This document shows, in pieces, positions 36,516-46,234 of a stretch of 64,000 nt of DNA. The stretch is from NCBI RefSeq assembly GCF_027923465.1, contig NZ_BRLB01000003.1, forward strand, positions 248,001 to 312,000, read 5' to 3'. Below the pieces are notes generated by a model, which was given only the letters and a program-made list of their open reading frames with translations, did no database searches and was not told the DNA's origin. The number at the start of each line of letters is the position of its first letter. The stretch's first letter is position 1. Source of the stretch: Vallitalea longa. Its GTDB lineage: Bacteria > Bacillota > Clostridia > Lachnospirales > Vallitaleaceae. The translations under genes were made by a program, and so were the position numbers.

Positions 36516-37769
36516 TTATAATTCTTTGTGATTATTTTTTACTGCTCTAAAGCTATCAGCTGCAATTTCATGAGTAAGTTTTATATCATCATCTGATAAG
36601 GAGCAATTAATGAATAAGTTATGATGATTAGCGAAGAAAGCTCCTCTTCTGACGCATTCAGATATCCACTCTTGATGAAGCGTAAGAGAATCGTCATTAG
36701 TTATTCTCATATACCACATGGACGGTACACCTGATACTTTTAAGTTGAAGCCATAGCTTTTCGCTATCTTAACTAAACCAGCTGTCAATTTCTTACCTTT
36801 ATCTTGCATAAGTTTTGGAGCTTTTAATTTCTTCATCTTATTTATACAAGCTATTCCAGCGGCAAATGGTATTGCTGATAACCAATAGCTACCTGTATAC
36901 ATAACAGAAGAAACAGCATCTTTTAAAGCATCTGTACCGCATAAGGCAGAGAAATTATATCCATTACCGAGAGCTTTACAGAAACACATCAAATCGGCTT
37001 TGAATCCAAAGTAGTGGTCTGAACCTTTCATATCCAATCTGAATCCACAACGAACATCATCAATAGCTAATACTATGCCATAATCAGTACAGAGTTTTCT
37101 TATTTTCTGCCAATAATCTTTTGAAGGTAGTTCGCTATCGGTGAAAACTGGATGATGATAAGGTGTTGCCATGAAACAAGCGATATCATTAGGATTTTCT
37201 TTCACTATTTTCTCAACTTGTTCATAATTGTTCCAATCTACGTAGATGTTATTGATAACATCTTCTTGGCAGATTCCTGGATGACCTAATTTTTGAGTCC
37301 AAGGGGCAACGCCATGGTAACCTCCATTGATAAGTATAGTTTTCTTTCTTCCTGTAGCTGCTTTTGCTACCATAAGAGCGAAACTAGTAACATCTCCTCC
37401 ATTTTTGGCAAAGAATGCCCAATCTGCCATGTCAACAGTATCTACAAGTAGTTCTGCAAAATCAATCATAATGGAAGATGGAGCAGTTGTGCAATTACAC
37501 AGTTTCATCTGTTCTGCGACTGCATTATCAACATCATCGTCATTGTAGCCTAAGACATTAGGACCATAGGCACACATATAATCAATAAAGCGATTTCCGT
37601 CAACGTCCCAGAAATAGCTGCCTTTTGCACGAGAAGCAAAAAAAGGATAAGAGCATACTGGTATGAAACAACCTTCAGCAGGACCTAAGTGGCCATATAC
37701 GCCTGTAGGTATTAATTTCAAAGCTTTTTTAAAAAGCTCTTGATTTTTATTATAAGTATAGGTTTGCAA
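36516..37769 (-). CDS. Class III PLP aminotransferase (glutamate-1-semialdehyde aminomutase-like)
   Basis: 417 residues of fold-type I. The PLP lysine is Lys265 in CFCKALGNGYNF, and the Asp before it lies in LAIDDVRCGFR. The N-terminal RAKGSYFWDVDGNRFIDYM is the family entry block. It differs from HemL in lacking other haem genes nearby and in lying in an operon with a split transketolase. An amino-sugar or amino-lipid transaminase is plausible (inference). It sits 24 bases before the transketolase N subunit. Confidence 0.9.
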   Translation of the reverse strand: MQTYTYNKNQELFKKALKLIPTGVYGHLGPAEGCFIPVCSYPFFASRAKGSYFWDVDGNRFIDYMCAYGPNVLGYNDDDVDNAVAEQMKLCNCTTAPSSIMIDFAELLVDTVDMADWAFFAKNGGDVTSFALMVAKAATGRKKTILINGGYHGVAPWTQKLGHPGICQEDVINNIYVDWNNYEQVEKIVKENPNDIACFMATPYHHPVFTDSELPSKDYWQKIRKLCTDYGIVLAIDDVRCGFRLDMKGSDHYFGFKADLMCFCKALGNGYNFSALCGTDALKDAVSSVMYTGSYWLSAIPFAAGIACINKMKKLKAPKLMQDKGKKLTAGLVKIAKSYGFNLKVSGVPSMWYMRITNDDSLTLHQEWISECVRRGAFFANHHNLFINCSLSDDDIKLTHEIAADSFRAVKNNHKEL

Positions 37770-37802
37770 TTATTTAAACCTCCTTTACATTATTAAATTT
37801 TT

Positions 37803-38561
37803 TTATTGTAGATAAGAAGATACCAGACCGAGAAGTTTATTCATATTATCTAGCATTGGAATGTAACCTTTCATTTCAAGCTTTTGTGTTGCAATACATG
37901 AATATGTGTCTATTGCACCAGTTAATATTTTATTGGTAGTAGCGATATCTGTGAATGTCATAGAAGCTCTATGGTTAGGAGATAAACCTTTTTTTGCTTC
38001 TAAATGACCATCTTTGACAATTAGATGAATGGCTGTATTGCTTTCGGTTATAGATACATTGATTATTCCATCTGGTATTCTTTCAGCATTAAGTTTACCA
38101 ATAGGGTCAGTATTTCCGACTTGTGCGAGAGCAAAAAAAGCAGTGTATGCAGTGAGTATTGTATTGATTCTTAGGTAAGTTGAATTTTCTAATAGAGATG
38201 GGGTTGGTTTTAGGTAATAGGTGAGTTTGTCTGTTAAGGTAATGAATTCATTTTTTAGGAAACTGATTTTTGATAGTCCTTTTAGAGGTATTGGATTAGC
38301 TTTTCCATCAATCATGTTATTAAAATGACTTGGAGATTTGAAGTAAAGAGTAATATTACTTTTGTCCAGGTTCTTGCAAAATGTACATTTACCGTTTTTG
38401 AATGATAAGAATCCTTTTGGACCATTTTTGACAATGAATTTTATTGTCATATCTAGATCTTTTATAAGGGCTTTCATGTCCTCATCTAGTTCACATAGAT
38501 CTTCAAGGTCTCGAAATATGGCATACAGATTGATATATGCTTTTGTTGGTTCTTGTGTCAC
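37803..38561 (-). CDS. SCP2-like lipid-binding-fold protein B
   Basis: About 252 residues, first gene of the operon. The lobe FLSFKNGKCTFCKNLD with ITLYFKSPSHFNNMIDG is a typical SCP2 pattern, and a second lobe (NTAIHLIVKDGHLEAKKG and ASMTFTDIATTNKILTG) repeats it. No signal peptide or membrane segment. The GTG at 38561 (TQEPTKAYINLY follows) has a GGAGG site 5 bases before it; an in-frame TTG 18 bases upstream overlaps that site. It is related to protein A at 33832-34623. The function is unknown. Confidence 0.65.
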   Translation of the reverse strand: MTQEPTKAYINLYAIFRDLEDLCELDEDMKALIKDLDMTIKFIVKNGPKGFLSFKNGKCTFCKNLDKSNITLYFKSPSHFNNMIDGKANPIPLKGLSKISFLKNEFITLTDKLTYYLKPTPSLLENSTYLRINTILTAYTAFFALAQVGNTDPIGKLNAERIPDGIINVSITESNTAIHLIVKDGHLEAKKGLSPNHRASMTFTDIATTNKILTGAIDTYSCIATQKLEMKGYIPMLDNMNKLLGLVSSYLQ

Positions 38562-38635
38562 GTAACCTCCTCCTTTCAATTAACGCATAAGAGATAAGTA
38601 TAATTATATTAATAGTATATTACCTCATGTGCATT

Positions 38636-38659
38636 TATAGAACGAGCGCTCACTCTATA
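38636..38659. promoter_or_regulatory. TetR-type palindromic operator at the SCP2/transketolase operon promoter
   Basis: A 24-base dyad centred on GAGCGCTC, with 20 of 24 positions symmetric, resembling common TetR operators (GAGTGAnCGnTCACTC style). It lies about 75 bases before the first gene of the minus-strand operon, next to a minus-strand TATAAT-like element. The operon ends in a TetR gene. Confidence 0.6.
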
Positions 38660-38957
38660 TTATAGTATTATTGTTACATAAGAGAAATATGTTTTCAATG
38701 ATAAAGAGGAAAGTATTAATTAATATTATAGTTTTTTTACCTATGCATTATAGTTTTAAGCTTCATGAATCAATTGCTTAATTTTATATAGGAGATTTTC
38801 TAATAATTATTTAGAAGCTTGAACACAATATATGATATGGGATAATTAATTCTTTGGTAATGCTTCAAAGTGAAAAATAATACGCTTTATTTTTTTAGTA
38901 TTATTTGGTATCATCATATTATTATTGATTTTATTTGATAATATAAGGAGGAGTACG
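38660..38957. other. Intergenic region before the P-type ATPase
   Basis: About 300 AT-rich bases. An imperfect inverted repeat (38753-38764 with 38814-38824, core AAGCTTC/GAAGCTT) is visible, as are two ATTATAGTTTT direct repeats near 38727 and 38748. No known riboswitch was recognised here, in contrast to the exchanger gene at 43741-44694. Confidence 0.3.
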
Positions 38958-41612
38958 GTGGCTAAATATCATTCAATGAGTATAAAAGATATCGCAATGG
39001 ATCTGAAAGTTGATACGAATAATGGATTGAGTAGTGAAGAAGTCAATGAAAGACAAGCTGAATACGGTCCAAACAGTTTAAAAGAAAAACAAGGTAAAAC
39101 AGTATTTAAAATGGTAATAGAACAGTTCGCCAGTTTTATCATACTTATATTAATTGCTGCCAGCATTCTGTCGATTGCTATAGGAGAAGTAGTTGATGGA
39201 ATAGTCATCATTGGGATAGTTGTCCTTAATGCAGTACTTGGTATTGTTCAGGAAAGAAAAGCCAGCAATGCTCTAAATGCTTTAAAAGAAATGGCAGCTC
39301 CTAAAGCGAAAGTAATAAGAGATGGTAAGATATCAAGTATAGATTCTAAAGAATTGGTTCCTGGTGATATAATAGTATTGGAAGCGGGTGATTATGTACC
39401 TGCAGATATTAGATTGATTGAAAGTATTAACCTTAAGATTGATGAATCTGCTCTAACTGGTGAATCAGTTGCTGTTGAAAAAGATGCTGATAGTATTATG
39501 GATGCTGAGTCCCAGATTGCAGATAGAGTTAACTGTGCCTATATGAGTACTATTGTTACATATGGTAGAGGTAGAGGTATTATTGTAGGAACTTCAATGA
39601 AGACTGAAATAGGCAAGATAGCTTCTATGCTTAATGAAGCAGTTTCAGAAGAGACACCACTACAGAAAAAATTAGATGCTTTTGGTAAAATGCTAGGAAT
39701 AGTATGTATTGGGGTTTGTGTAATCATATTTATTCTTGGTCTGCTTAGGAAACAACCTCCTATTGAGGTTTTGATGACTTCTGTGAGTTTAGCTGTCGCT
39801 GCTATTCCTGAAGGGTTGCTTGCAGTTGTAACAGTGGTGCTTGCTATGGGTATGCAAAGAATGATTAAAAGACATGCCATCATGAAGCGACTTGGTGCTG
39901 TAGAGACCCTTGGAAGTACTACGGTAATATGTACTGATAAAACGGGAACATTAACGCAGAATAAAATGACAGTTGTCAAGATATTCGATGGTGTTGATCA
40001 TTGGGATGTTTCTGGTACAGGCTATACAACAGATGGGGATATAATCAGTGAAGGAAAAGATAAAAAACTCCTAGATAAAATGTTGATATCGGGTATTCTA
40101 TGTAATGATTCAAGATTGAAAGATGAAGATATCATAGGAGACCCTACGGAAGGTGCTTTGATTGTTCTAGGAGCGAAAGCAGGATATGATAGGGATGAGC
40201 TTAATAATAAATATCCTAGAATTAAAGAGTATCCATTCGATTCAGATAGAAAATTAATGTCAACACTTCACAATATTGATGGTAATCATACAATGTTTAC
40301 AAAAGGTGCTCCTGATGTAATATTATCTAGATGTACTAATATAATTATTGATGGTAAAAGAGAATCATTAACACAAAATAATATAGATGATATAAATGAA
40401 GTCAATAGAACTTTTGCAGAAAATGCCCTAAGAGTTCTAGGATTCGCTTATAAGGAAGTAACTGATGATGCTGACTTGGAACAAGAAGAAAATGAGTTAA
40501 CTTTCGTAGGGCTTGCCGGTATGATCGATCCTCCGAGACAAGAAGCTAAGGATGCAGTAGGATTATGTAAGAATGCAGGTATTAGAGTAGTTATGATTAC
40601 TGGTGACCATGTTGTCACTGGAAGTGCAATAGCAAAAGAAATAGGAATCATAGATAATGATAATCAAGCTATGGAAGGAAAATATATCAATGATTATTCT
40701 GAAAAAGAGTTAAGCGAGAAAGTAAAAACAACAAGTGTTTTCGCTAGAGTTTCTCCAGAACATAAAGTCAGAATTGTAGAGTCAATAAGGTCAAATGGAG
40801 ATATCGCTGCAATGACTGGGGATGGGGTCAATGATGCACCAGCTCTCAAGAAAGCGGATATAGGTATTGCTATGGGTATTACTGGAACAGATGTTTCTAA
40901 AGAGGCAGCAGATATGATTCTTACAGATGATAATTTCGCCAGTATCGTAGATGCAGTTGAAGAAGGACGAATTATCTATAGCAATATAAGAAAGTTCGTA
41001 GGATTTTTATTATCTTGTAATATTGGAGAAATATTGATAATATTTATTTCTATGTTATTAGGTTGGCCGGTTCCTCTTGTGCCAATTCAACTTTTATGGA
41101 TTAACCTGATTACAGATTCATTTCCAGCTTTTGCGTTAGGACTTGAAAAAGGCGAAGAAGGCATTATGAATGAGAAACCAAGAAATCCAAAAGAACCTAT
41201 TGTAGACCATAGAATGAAAGTAGCATTGATATTTCAGAGCATAGGGCTTACTATCGCTGTACTGATTTCTTATCAATTAGGTTTTGTTATGGCTGGTGAT
41301 GTAGATGATTCCACTAGACTTACTATCGCCAGAACTCTATGCTTCATAACATTAATCATTGGTGAGATGCTTAGGGCTTATTCAGCTAGATCAGAAACGA
41401 TATCTATTTTTAGAATGAATTTCCTAGGAAATAAATATTTGAATTATTCAGTACTTCTTGCTATTCTTCTTTTAGTCGGAGTTGTATATATACCGGTTTT
41501 ACAGCCAATATTTAGAACTTTCCCTATTGATTTAGCTCAGATTGGTGTAGCAGTAGGATTAGCAGTTATACCTGTTATTACTGGGGAGTTAGCTAAAACA
41601 GTTAAAAAATAG
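38958..41612 (+). CDS. Calcium-type cation-transporting P-type ATPase
   Basis: An 884-residue P2A-type pump of the SERCA/PMR1 group that exports Ca2+ or Mn2+ at the expense of ATP. The phosphorylated aspartate is Asp327 in CTDKTGTLTQNK. TGESVAV (actuator loop), MTGDGVNDAPALKKADIG (hinge) and PEGLLAVV in membrane helix 4 are all present. The C-terminal cation-ATPase helices are complete. The GTG at 38958 is chosen because AAGGAGGAG lies just upstream; an earlier in-frame ATG at 38925 has no ribosome site. It stands alone. Confidence 0.93.
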   Translation: MAKYHSMSIKDIAMDLKVDTNNGLSSEEVNERQAEYGPNSLKEKQGKTVFKMVIEQFASFIILILIAASILSIAIGEVVDGIVIIGIVVLNAVLGIVQERKASNALNALKEMAAPKAKVIRDGKISSIDSKELVPGDIIVLEAGDYVPADIRLIESINLKIDESALTGESVAVEKDADSIMDAESQIADRVNCAYMSTIVTYGRGRGIIVGTSMKTEIGKIASMLNEAVSEETPLQKKLDAFGKMLGIVCIGVCVIIFILGLLRKQPPIEVLMTSVSLAVAAIPEGLLAVVTVVLAMGMQRMIKRHAIMKRLGAVETLGSTTVICTDKTGTLTQNKMTVVKIFDGVDHWDVSGTGYTTDGDIISEGKDKKLLDKMLISGILCNDSRLKDEDIIGDPTEGALIVLGAKAGYDRDELNNKYPRIKEYPFDSDRKLMSTLHNIDGNHTMFTKGAPDVILSRCTNIIIDGKRESLTQNNIDDINEVNRTFAENALRVLGFAYKEVTDDADLEQEENELTFVGLAGMIDPPRQEAKDAVGLCKNAGIRVVMITGDHVVTGSAIAKEIGIIDNDNQAMEGKYINDYSEKELSEKVKTTSVFARVSPEHKVRIVESIRSNGDIAAMTGDGVNDAPALKKADIGIAMGITGTDVSKEAADMILTDDNFASIVDAVEEGRIIYSNIRKFVGFLLSCNIGEILIIFISMLLGWPVPLVPIQLLWINLITDSFPAFALGLEKGEEGIMNEKPRNPKEPIVDHRMKVALIFQSIGLTIAVLISYQLGFVMAGDVDDSTRLTIARTLCFITLIIGEMLRAYSARSETISIFRMNFLGNKYLNYSVLLAILLLVGVVYIPVLQPIFRTFPIDLAQIGVAVGLAVIPVITGELAKTVKK

Positions 41613-41734
41613 TGAATATAAATGATAAAAGAAAATGGTATTGATTTTTTCACAAAGTGGTTTTGCTAAGTATTAATTAAGATTTTGTCAAGAGATTATA
41701 GATTTTCGTATTGACGAAAGATACTTGGCAGAGC

Positions 41735-42424
41735 CTAATTTTGTCTACTCAATTTCCTTAGAGCATCCTCATCGATAATAGTTATTTGCTTACCATTGAT
41801 TTTAATTAAATTATTTGATTGTAGTTCATTCAGAGATCTATTAAGATGTCTGTAGCTTGTTCCTAAGGATTCAGCTATTTCTTTAAAAGTAGATGTAAAA
41901 GTTATTATTTTTTGATCTTGCACGGTTATATGTTCTAAAATGAATCCTGCCAAACGATTTTTTAACGGATATAAAATATTATAGGAGCTTTTTTGTGAGC
42001 TACTTATGAATTTCTCACTTAGCGTAAAACATAAGTATTTCAGAAAACTTTTCCTTTCCATACATTTGGATTTTATATAACTAACAGGAAATGCTATAAA
42101 TAAACTCTGTTTCAATGCTTCTACATTACTTCTGTAAGTGGTATTATTTAAGATTTCGATATCACCATAACTACTTAAGGATCTATAGAATTCATGTAAT
42201 AGAATTCTTCCATCTTCTGACATTGTGAAAACTTTTGTTTTTCCATCCAATAAGATGTAAAAGTAATACACAGATTCTTCCATACTACATATCAATTCAC
42301 CTTTTTCGAATAGGTGAAATTCATAGTTATCACTCATGTCATCACCAAAGATTTTATCTAGTTCATACTGTTTATTATATATATTTAGTAGCTGTATATC
42401 TTTATATATCTGCAAATATTTCAT
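41735..42424 (-). CDS. Crp/Fnr family transcriptional regulator (YeiL-like)
   Basis: 229 residues with an N-terminal cyclic-nucleotide-binding fold (YEFHLFEKGELICSMEES near residue 35, FYILLDGKTKVFT) and a C-terminal winged helix (FKEIAESLGTSYRHLNRSL). It has no N-terminal cluster of cysteines, so an Fnr-type iron-sulphur sensor is unlikely. It is divergent from two half-size YdcZ-like transporter genes, an arrangement in which the regulator usually controls the transporters. The signal is unknown. Confidence 0.88.
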   Translation of the reverse strand: MKYLQIYKDIQLLNIYNKQYELDKIFGDDMSDNYEFHLFEKGELICSMEESVYYFYILLDGKTKVFTMSEDGRILLHEFYRSLSSYGDIEILNNTTYRSNVEALKQSLFIAFPVSYIKSKCMERKSFLKYLCFTLSEKFISSSQKSSYNILYPLKNRLAGFILEHITVQDQKIITFTSTFKEIAESLGTSYRHLNRSLNELQSNNLIKINGKQITIIDEDALRKLSRQN

Positions 42425-42638
42425 CTCCTATGACATATGTCCTATTACATTTTGTAATATAAATGATATCTTATTAATTGAAAAAAGTAAATACTCATTA
42501 CAAAATTTTTAATTATATTCGATATAGGCAATAATTGAAATATATTTATTATGTAATATAGATAGAGTTTTATTAAACTTGATTATAAACAAACAAAAAA
42601 TTATACTTAATCGTATATTTCCTATAAGGAGAATATTT

Positions 42639-43061
42639 ATGTTTGAATTAGTAGCTGTTTTCAATGGAGTTCTAATTGCTCTAATGATATCTTTTAATGG
42701 ATTGTTATCACAGGAAATCGGTAATAACGAGTCTTTGATTATTATACATTTGGTAGGATTAATTGGTACCTGTATCATATTTATTCTAAGTCGCAGCAAG
42801 TTGAAGAGCATAAAAGGCTTACCAATTTATATTTTTACTGGAGGAGCAATCGGTATCTTTAATGTCACACTTAACAATTTGTGTTTTGATAGATTAGGAG
42901 CTGCACTAACAATTAGTTTAGGGCTTATGGGACAGTTGATCGCATCAATGTTTATTGATCATTTTGGACTATTGGGAGTAAAGCGAAATAAGATAAATAT
43001 AAGAAAGTTGACCGGTATTGCTATAATGAGCGTCGGTATCATTGTTATGATTATTTTATAA
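42639..43061 (+). CDS. Half-size DMT transporter, YdcZ (DUF606) type, first member
   Basis: 140 residues with about five hydrophobic segments: MFELVAVFNGVLIALMISFN, a central GGAIGIFNVTLNNLCFDRLG, and LTISLGLMGQLIASMFIDHF. The layout is the DUF606/YdcZ half transporter, which works with a second half of opposite topology. AAGGAG lies before the chosen ATG; an in-frame codon 60 bases upstream has none. It is paired with the next gene, and the divergent Crp-type regulator probably controls both. The substrate is unknown. Confidence 0.82.
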   Translation: MFELVAVFNGVLIALMISFNGLLSQEIGNNESLIIIHLVGLIGTCIIFILSRSKLKSIKGLPIYIFTGGAIGIFNVTLNNLCFDRLGAALTISLGLMGQLIASMFIDHFGLLGVKRNKINIRKLTGIAIMSVGIIVMIIL

Positions 43062-43150
43062 CGATTGATATATAACAGGAAACTCGAACTTTTATCAATA
43101 TAGAGAATTATTATTAGCAGTTTATTTATTCTAATATGCAGGAGGAATAT

Positions 43151-43606
43151 ATGTACATTTTATTGGCTTTGTTAGCAGGTGCATTAGTTATTGTTTCTAT
43201 TTCACTCAATGGCAATTTAGCAGCAAAAGTGGGGCTTATACAATCAAGTATAACTAATTATTTGGTAGGTCTTATATGTTCGATAATATTTTATTTCATT
43301 TTAAATAGATTTGTATTCGATTTTCCAGTTAATGAACTAGGAGAATTTCCGTTTTACTATATGCTAGGTGGAGCAGTAGGTTCAGTAATAATATGTTTCA
43401 ACAATCTCCTAATCAATAAAATATCAGCAGTGTATGTTACTGTAATTGTTTTCTTAGGACAAATGACTATGGGTATTTTGATTGATTATGTTAAATTAAA
43501 TATTTTTTCCAAAGGTAAAGTTATAGGAGGAGTATTAATATTAACTGGACTCATAGTATACGTTCTTGGTGACAAGAAAACCAAAGAGTTAGAACAGATT
43601 AAATAG
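43151..43606 (+). CDS. Half-size DMT transporter, YdcZ (DUF606) type, second member
   Basis: 151 residues with the same fold as the previous gene: MYILLALLAGALVIVSISLN at the start, GGAVGSVIICFNNLLINKI in the middle and VFLGQMTMGILIDY. The ATG at 43151 has GCAGGAGG at a good distance; an ATG at 43136 overlaps that site. The two proteins probably form one heterodimeric transporter. It is followed by a strong terminator. Confidence 0.82.
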   Translation: MYILLALLAGALVIVSISLNGNLAAKVGLIQSSITNYLVGLICSIIFYFILNRFVFDFPVNELGEFPFYYMLGGAVGSVIICFNNLLINKISAVYVTVIVFLGQMTMGILIDYVKLNIFSKGKVIGGVLILTGLIVYVLGDKKTKELEQIK

Positions 43607-43650
43607 TCGTTTTGCAATTTTTTACTCCATTAAAAATTTTGCTTAACATA

Positions 43651-43683
43651 AAATCCTGGATGTTAGCCCAGGATTTTTTTTAT
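43651..43683 (+). terminator. Hairpin terminator after the YdcZ pair
   Basis: AAATCCTGG (43651-43659) pairs with CCAGGATTT (43668-43676) and runs into eight T. Confidence 0.9.
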
Positions 43684-43740
43684 TGATATTATTTAGTAAA
43701 TGTAGTTTCTTTGGTCTAGTTGAATTATTAAAGTTATTCA

Positions 43741-44694
43741 TTAAAATACTAAGAAGTATATATAAGCAAAGTAGGTAGCGATCATTAACAGACCGTTCCA
43801 ACGTTTGAATCTTTCTTTATTGGCCATTGAAAATATTACTAGCAATAGTACTATTGCAAAAACAAATGGAATGTGGTAAGTTAACCAGCTATGTTCAATC
43901 TTAAAAGGTAATATACTAGATGATAGACCTATAACCAATATAATATTAAGGATATTGGCACCTAAAATGTTACCTATGGATATATCATGGGCTTTCTTAG
44001 CAATTGCTGTAATAGCAGTAACTAATTCAGGTAAAGAAGTTCCAAATGCTGTTAGGGTAACACCAATAATGATATCAGGTACATTTAACATTCTAGCGAT
44101 TTTCTCACCATTAGTAACAAGAAGGTTAGCTCCCCAAATTGTTAATATTATTCCTACTACAAACAATGCAACGTTTTTTATAATAATGGGTCTAGTGATT
44201 TCAATATTTTCATCTTGTTTGATCTCACTGCTACTCATTTTAGCGTCTTTTACATTATGATATAAGTAAAGAACTAAAATACCTAAAAACATGAATCCGG
44301 TTATTCTGGATATTTCACCAAAAACAATTGCAAAAGTGGTTAATAGCACTAATAGAAATACAAGAAACAAACCAGTTTTTCTGAGTTTCTTTTTTTCTTT
44401 TATAAATGGTCTTGATAATAGTATTGTAAGACCAAGTATAAAACCAGTGTTACAAGCTATTGAGCCAAGAGCATTACCAAAAGCTATACTTGCATTTCCA
44501 TTTATGGCAGAACTACCTGAAACCATAGCTTCTGGGAGAGTAGTACAGATACTTACCAGTGTCGCACCTATTATTATATTGGGTACTCTTAAAACTTTAG
44601 CTATCCATATGGTGGCATCAATAAACCAATCACTACCTTTAATAATCATAATAAAACCAATCAAGAATAGCAGATAGGGTGAATATTCTTCCAT
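43741..44694 (-). CDS. Sodium/calcium-type cation exchanger (CaCA family, YrbG-like)
   Basis: 317 residues with about ten membrane segments and the two alpha repeats of the family: GATLVSICTTLPEAMVSGSS near residue 45 and GVTLTAFGTSLPELVTAITA near residue 210. Such antiporters export Ca2+ against Na+ or H+. A yybP-ykoY riboswitch lies about 120 bases before the start, so Mn2+ may be a physiological substrate or signal (inference). AGGAGG precedes the ATG. Confidence 0.9.
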   Translation of the reverse strand: MEEYSPYLLFLIGFIMIIKGSDWFIDATIWIAKVLRVPNIIIGATLVSICTTLPEAMVSGSSAINGNASIAFGNALGSIACNTGFILGLTILLSRPFIKEKKKLRKTGLFLVFLLVLLTTFAIVFGEISRITGFMFLGILVLYLYHNVKDAKMSSSEIKQDENIEITRPIIIKNVALFVVGIILTIWGANLLVTNGEKIARMLNVPDIIIGVTLTAFGTSLPELVTAITAIAKKAHDISIGNILGANILNIILVIGLSSSILPFKIEHSWLTYHIPFVFAIVLLLVIFSMANKERFKRWNGLLMIATYFAYIYFLVF

Positions 44695-44812
44695 TTATTA
44701 TTTCCTCCTAGTTATTGAAAAGTATTCAATAGTATTATTTAATTCATTACTTGTTATGTAGCATGTAATTAGTGTCTCTTATTAACTTAAGTCAATTCTT
44801 GTTATTTGTGAC

Positions 44813-44988
44813 AAAAAAAGACTTCTACTGTAATATACAGTAAAAGTCTCGCTTCCATTTCATAATAATACTCATATGATAATACAATTATAAGTATAGT
44901 CATTAAATGCTTAACCAGCCGGGTAATATCAACCGGAATGACGACTGATTATCAACTTATTAGATAAGCTGTAAGCTACTCCCTTAAA
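44813..44988 (-). ncRNA. yybP-ykoY (manganese) riboswitch with intrinsic terminator
   Basis: On the minus strand the leader begins AAGGGAGTAGC (44985-44975), has GTCGTCATTCCGG and CCCGGCTGG in the middle, and ends with GCGAGAC (44852-44846), the conserved elements of the class. The following stem AGACTTTTACTG / CAGTAGAAGTCT with a T7 tail (44849-44813) is a terminator whose 5' arm overlaps the GCGAGAC end, so ligand binding can block it. Known members are Mn2+-sensing ON switches. The gene controlled is the exchanger at 43741-44694. Confidence 0.85.
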
Positions 44989-45034
44989 CTACTAAAAATT
45001 ATACTATATATGTATGAATAAATCAATTAAGAAA

Positions 45035-45913
45035 TCATACATATTTATAATTTTTTATAAATGTAATTCCAACTGGGTCAGGACCACAACTAGTTCCTAT
45101 AGTTGAGCCGACTTGAAAAAATGGTAAATTACTCTTAACGCCTAAGTCTTTCACTTTTTCTTTAATCTTTTCTGCTTCTTCTGTAGAGTCACCTCTTGCT
45201 ATACAGAAATTATAGTCAGCTATATCTTCACCAGTTTTCTTGAAATGTTCTTTTGTCATACTAATAATTTTTTTCAATGCTTTCTTTCTTCCTCTTATAG
45301 AACCGTATGGATATAATTCACCATCTCTAACGACTATAAGGGGTTTTAAGTTAAGTAAGTTACCGGCTATAGCACTTACTTTGCCGATTCTTCCACTTTT
45401 CTGTAAGTATTCAAGAGTACCTATGGTATACATTATTCTACCTGTAGGTATTAATTTCTCTGCTTTATCAAGTACTTCTTCTAGAGACAAGTCGTCTTTT
45501 CTCATTCTTCCTATTTCAACTACAAGTAATCCTTGCAAAGCTGTACATAGTCTAGAATCAAGAACAGTTATATTAAAATCAGGATAACTCTCAAGTATAA
45601 TCTCACGAGCATTTACAGCAGATTGATATGATCCACTAAACATTGATGTAAGGGTTATACATAAAAGATTTTTACCCTCTTTTGCATATGGAGTAAATTT
45701 ATTAATATAATCTTGTACAGAAGGTAATGATGTTTTTGGAAAGTTAGTATATAATCTATCGTAAAATTCATCTAGAGTAATGTCTATTCTTTCTCGTAAA
45801 TAGTGTTCTTGATCAAATGATATATAATATGGAATTATATTAATATCATATTTTTCGATTAAGTAATCGGGTAAATCACATGCACTATCACACATAATTT
45901 CAAATTTGGGCAT
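45035..45913 (-). CDS. DegV family fatty-acid-binding protein
   Basis: 292 residues beginning MPKFEIMCDSACDLP, the DegV entry motif. Further family blocks are TSLPSVQDYI, TLTSMFSGSYQSAVNA and TLEYLQKSGRIGKVSA. DegV/FakB proteins bind a fatty acid and present it to a kinase (FakA); no kinase gene is in the window. The ATG at 45913 has GGAGGTTAC before it; an in-frame ATG 33 bases upstream has no site. Monocistronic. Confidence 0.9.
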   Translation of the reverse strand: MPKFEIMCDSACDLPDYLIEKYDINIIPYYISFDQEHYLRERIDITLDEFYDRLYTNFPKTSLPSVQDYINKFTPYAKEGKNLLCITLTSMFSGSYQSAVNAREIILESYPDFNITVLDSRLCTALQGLLVVEIGRMRKDDLSLEEVLDKAEKLIPTGRIMYTIGTLEYLQKSGRIGKVSAIAGNLLNLKPLIVVRDGELYPYGSIRGRKKALKKIISMTKEHFKKTGEDIADYNFCIARGDSTEEAEKIKEKVKDLGVKSNLPFFQVGSTIGTSCGPDPVGITFIKNYKYV

Positions 45914-46234
45914 AAAGTAACCTCCAATAGTATTTATATAAGTCATTATAGCATATAAAAAATAGTATTAAAATGTATTATTGATTGACACTAAACAGCG
46001 TAAGTAATAGTGTTTCAGACCATTATAATATAGTGAGATGTAGTTAAGTGAACTATGTGTAGGTGTATGTTTATGCCTAATGTTACATATGTATTCATTC
46101 CTTTGATTAAAAGTTGAATTAAACATATTTCATTAGAAAAATGTATTTTATCCAATAAATCGTGCTGTTCGTCAGAAAATGTTGAAAATTGAATCAAAAG
46201 TAAGTATAATAATTAAGAGAGGAGTTGTATAATT

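Noticed and set aside
38660-38957. Possible metal riboswitch before the P-type ATPase
   Set aside because: Checked for the yybP-ykoY elements seen at 44813-44988; none of the conserved blocks is present.
39539-39979. A 146-codon minus-strand frame inside the P-type ATPase gene
   Set aside because: It is the reverse of the conserved DKTGTLT region. No start signal and no homology were recognised.
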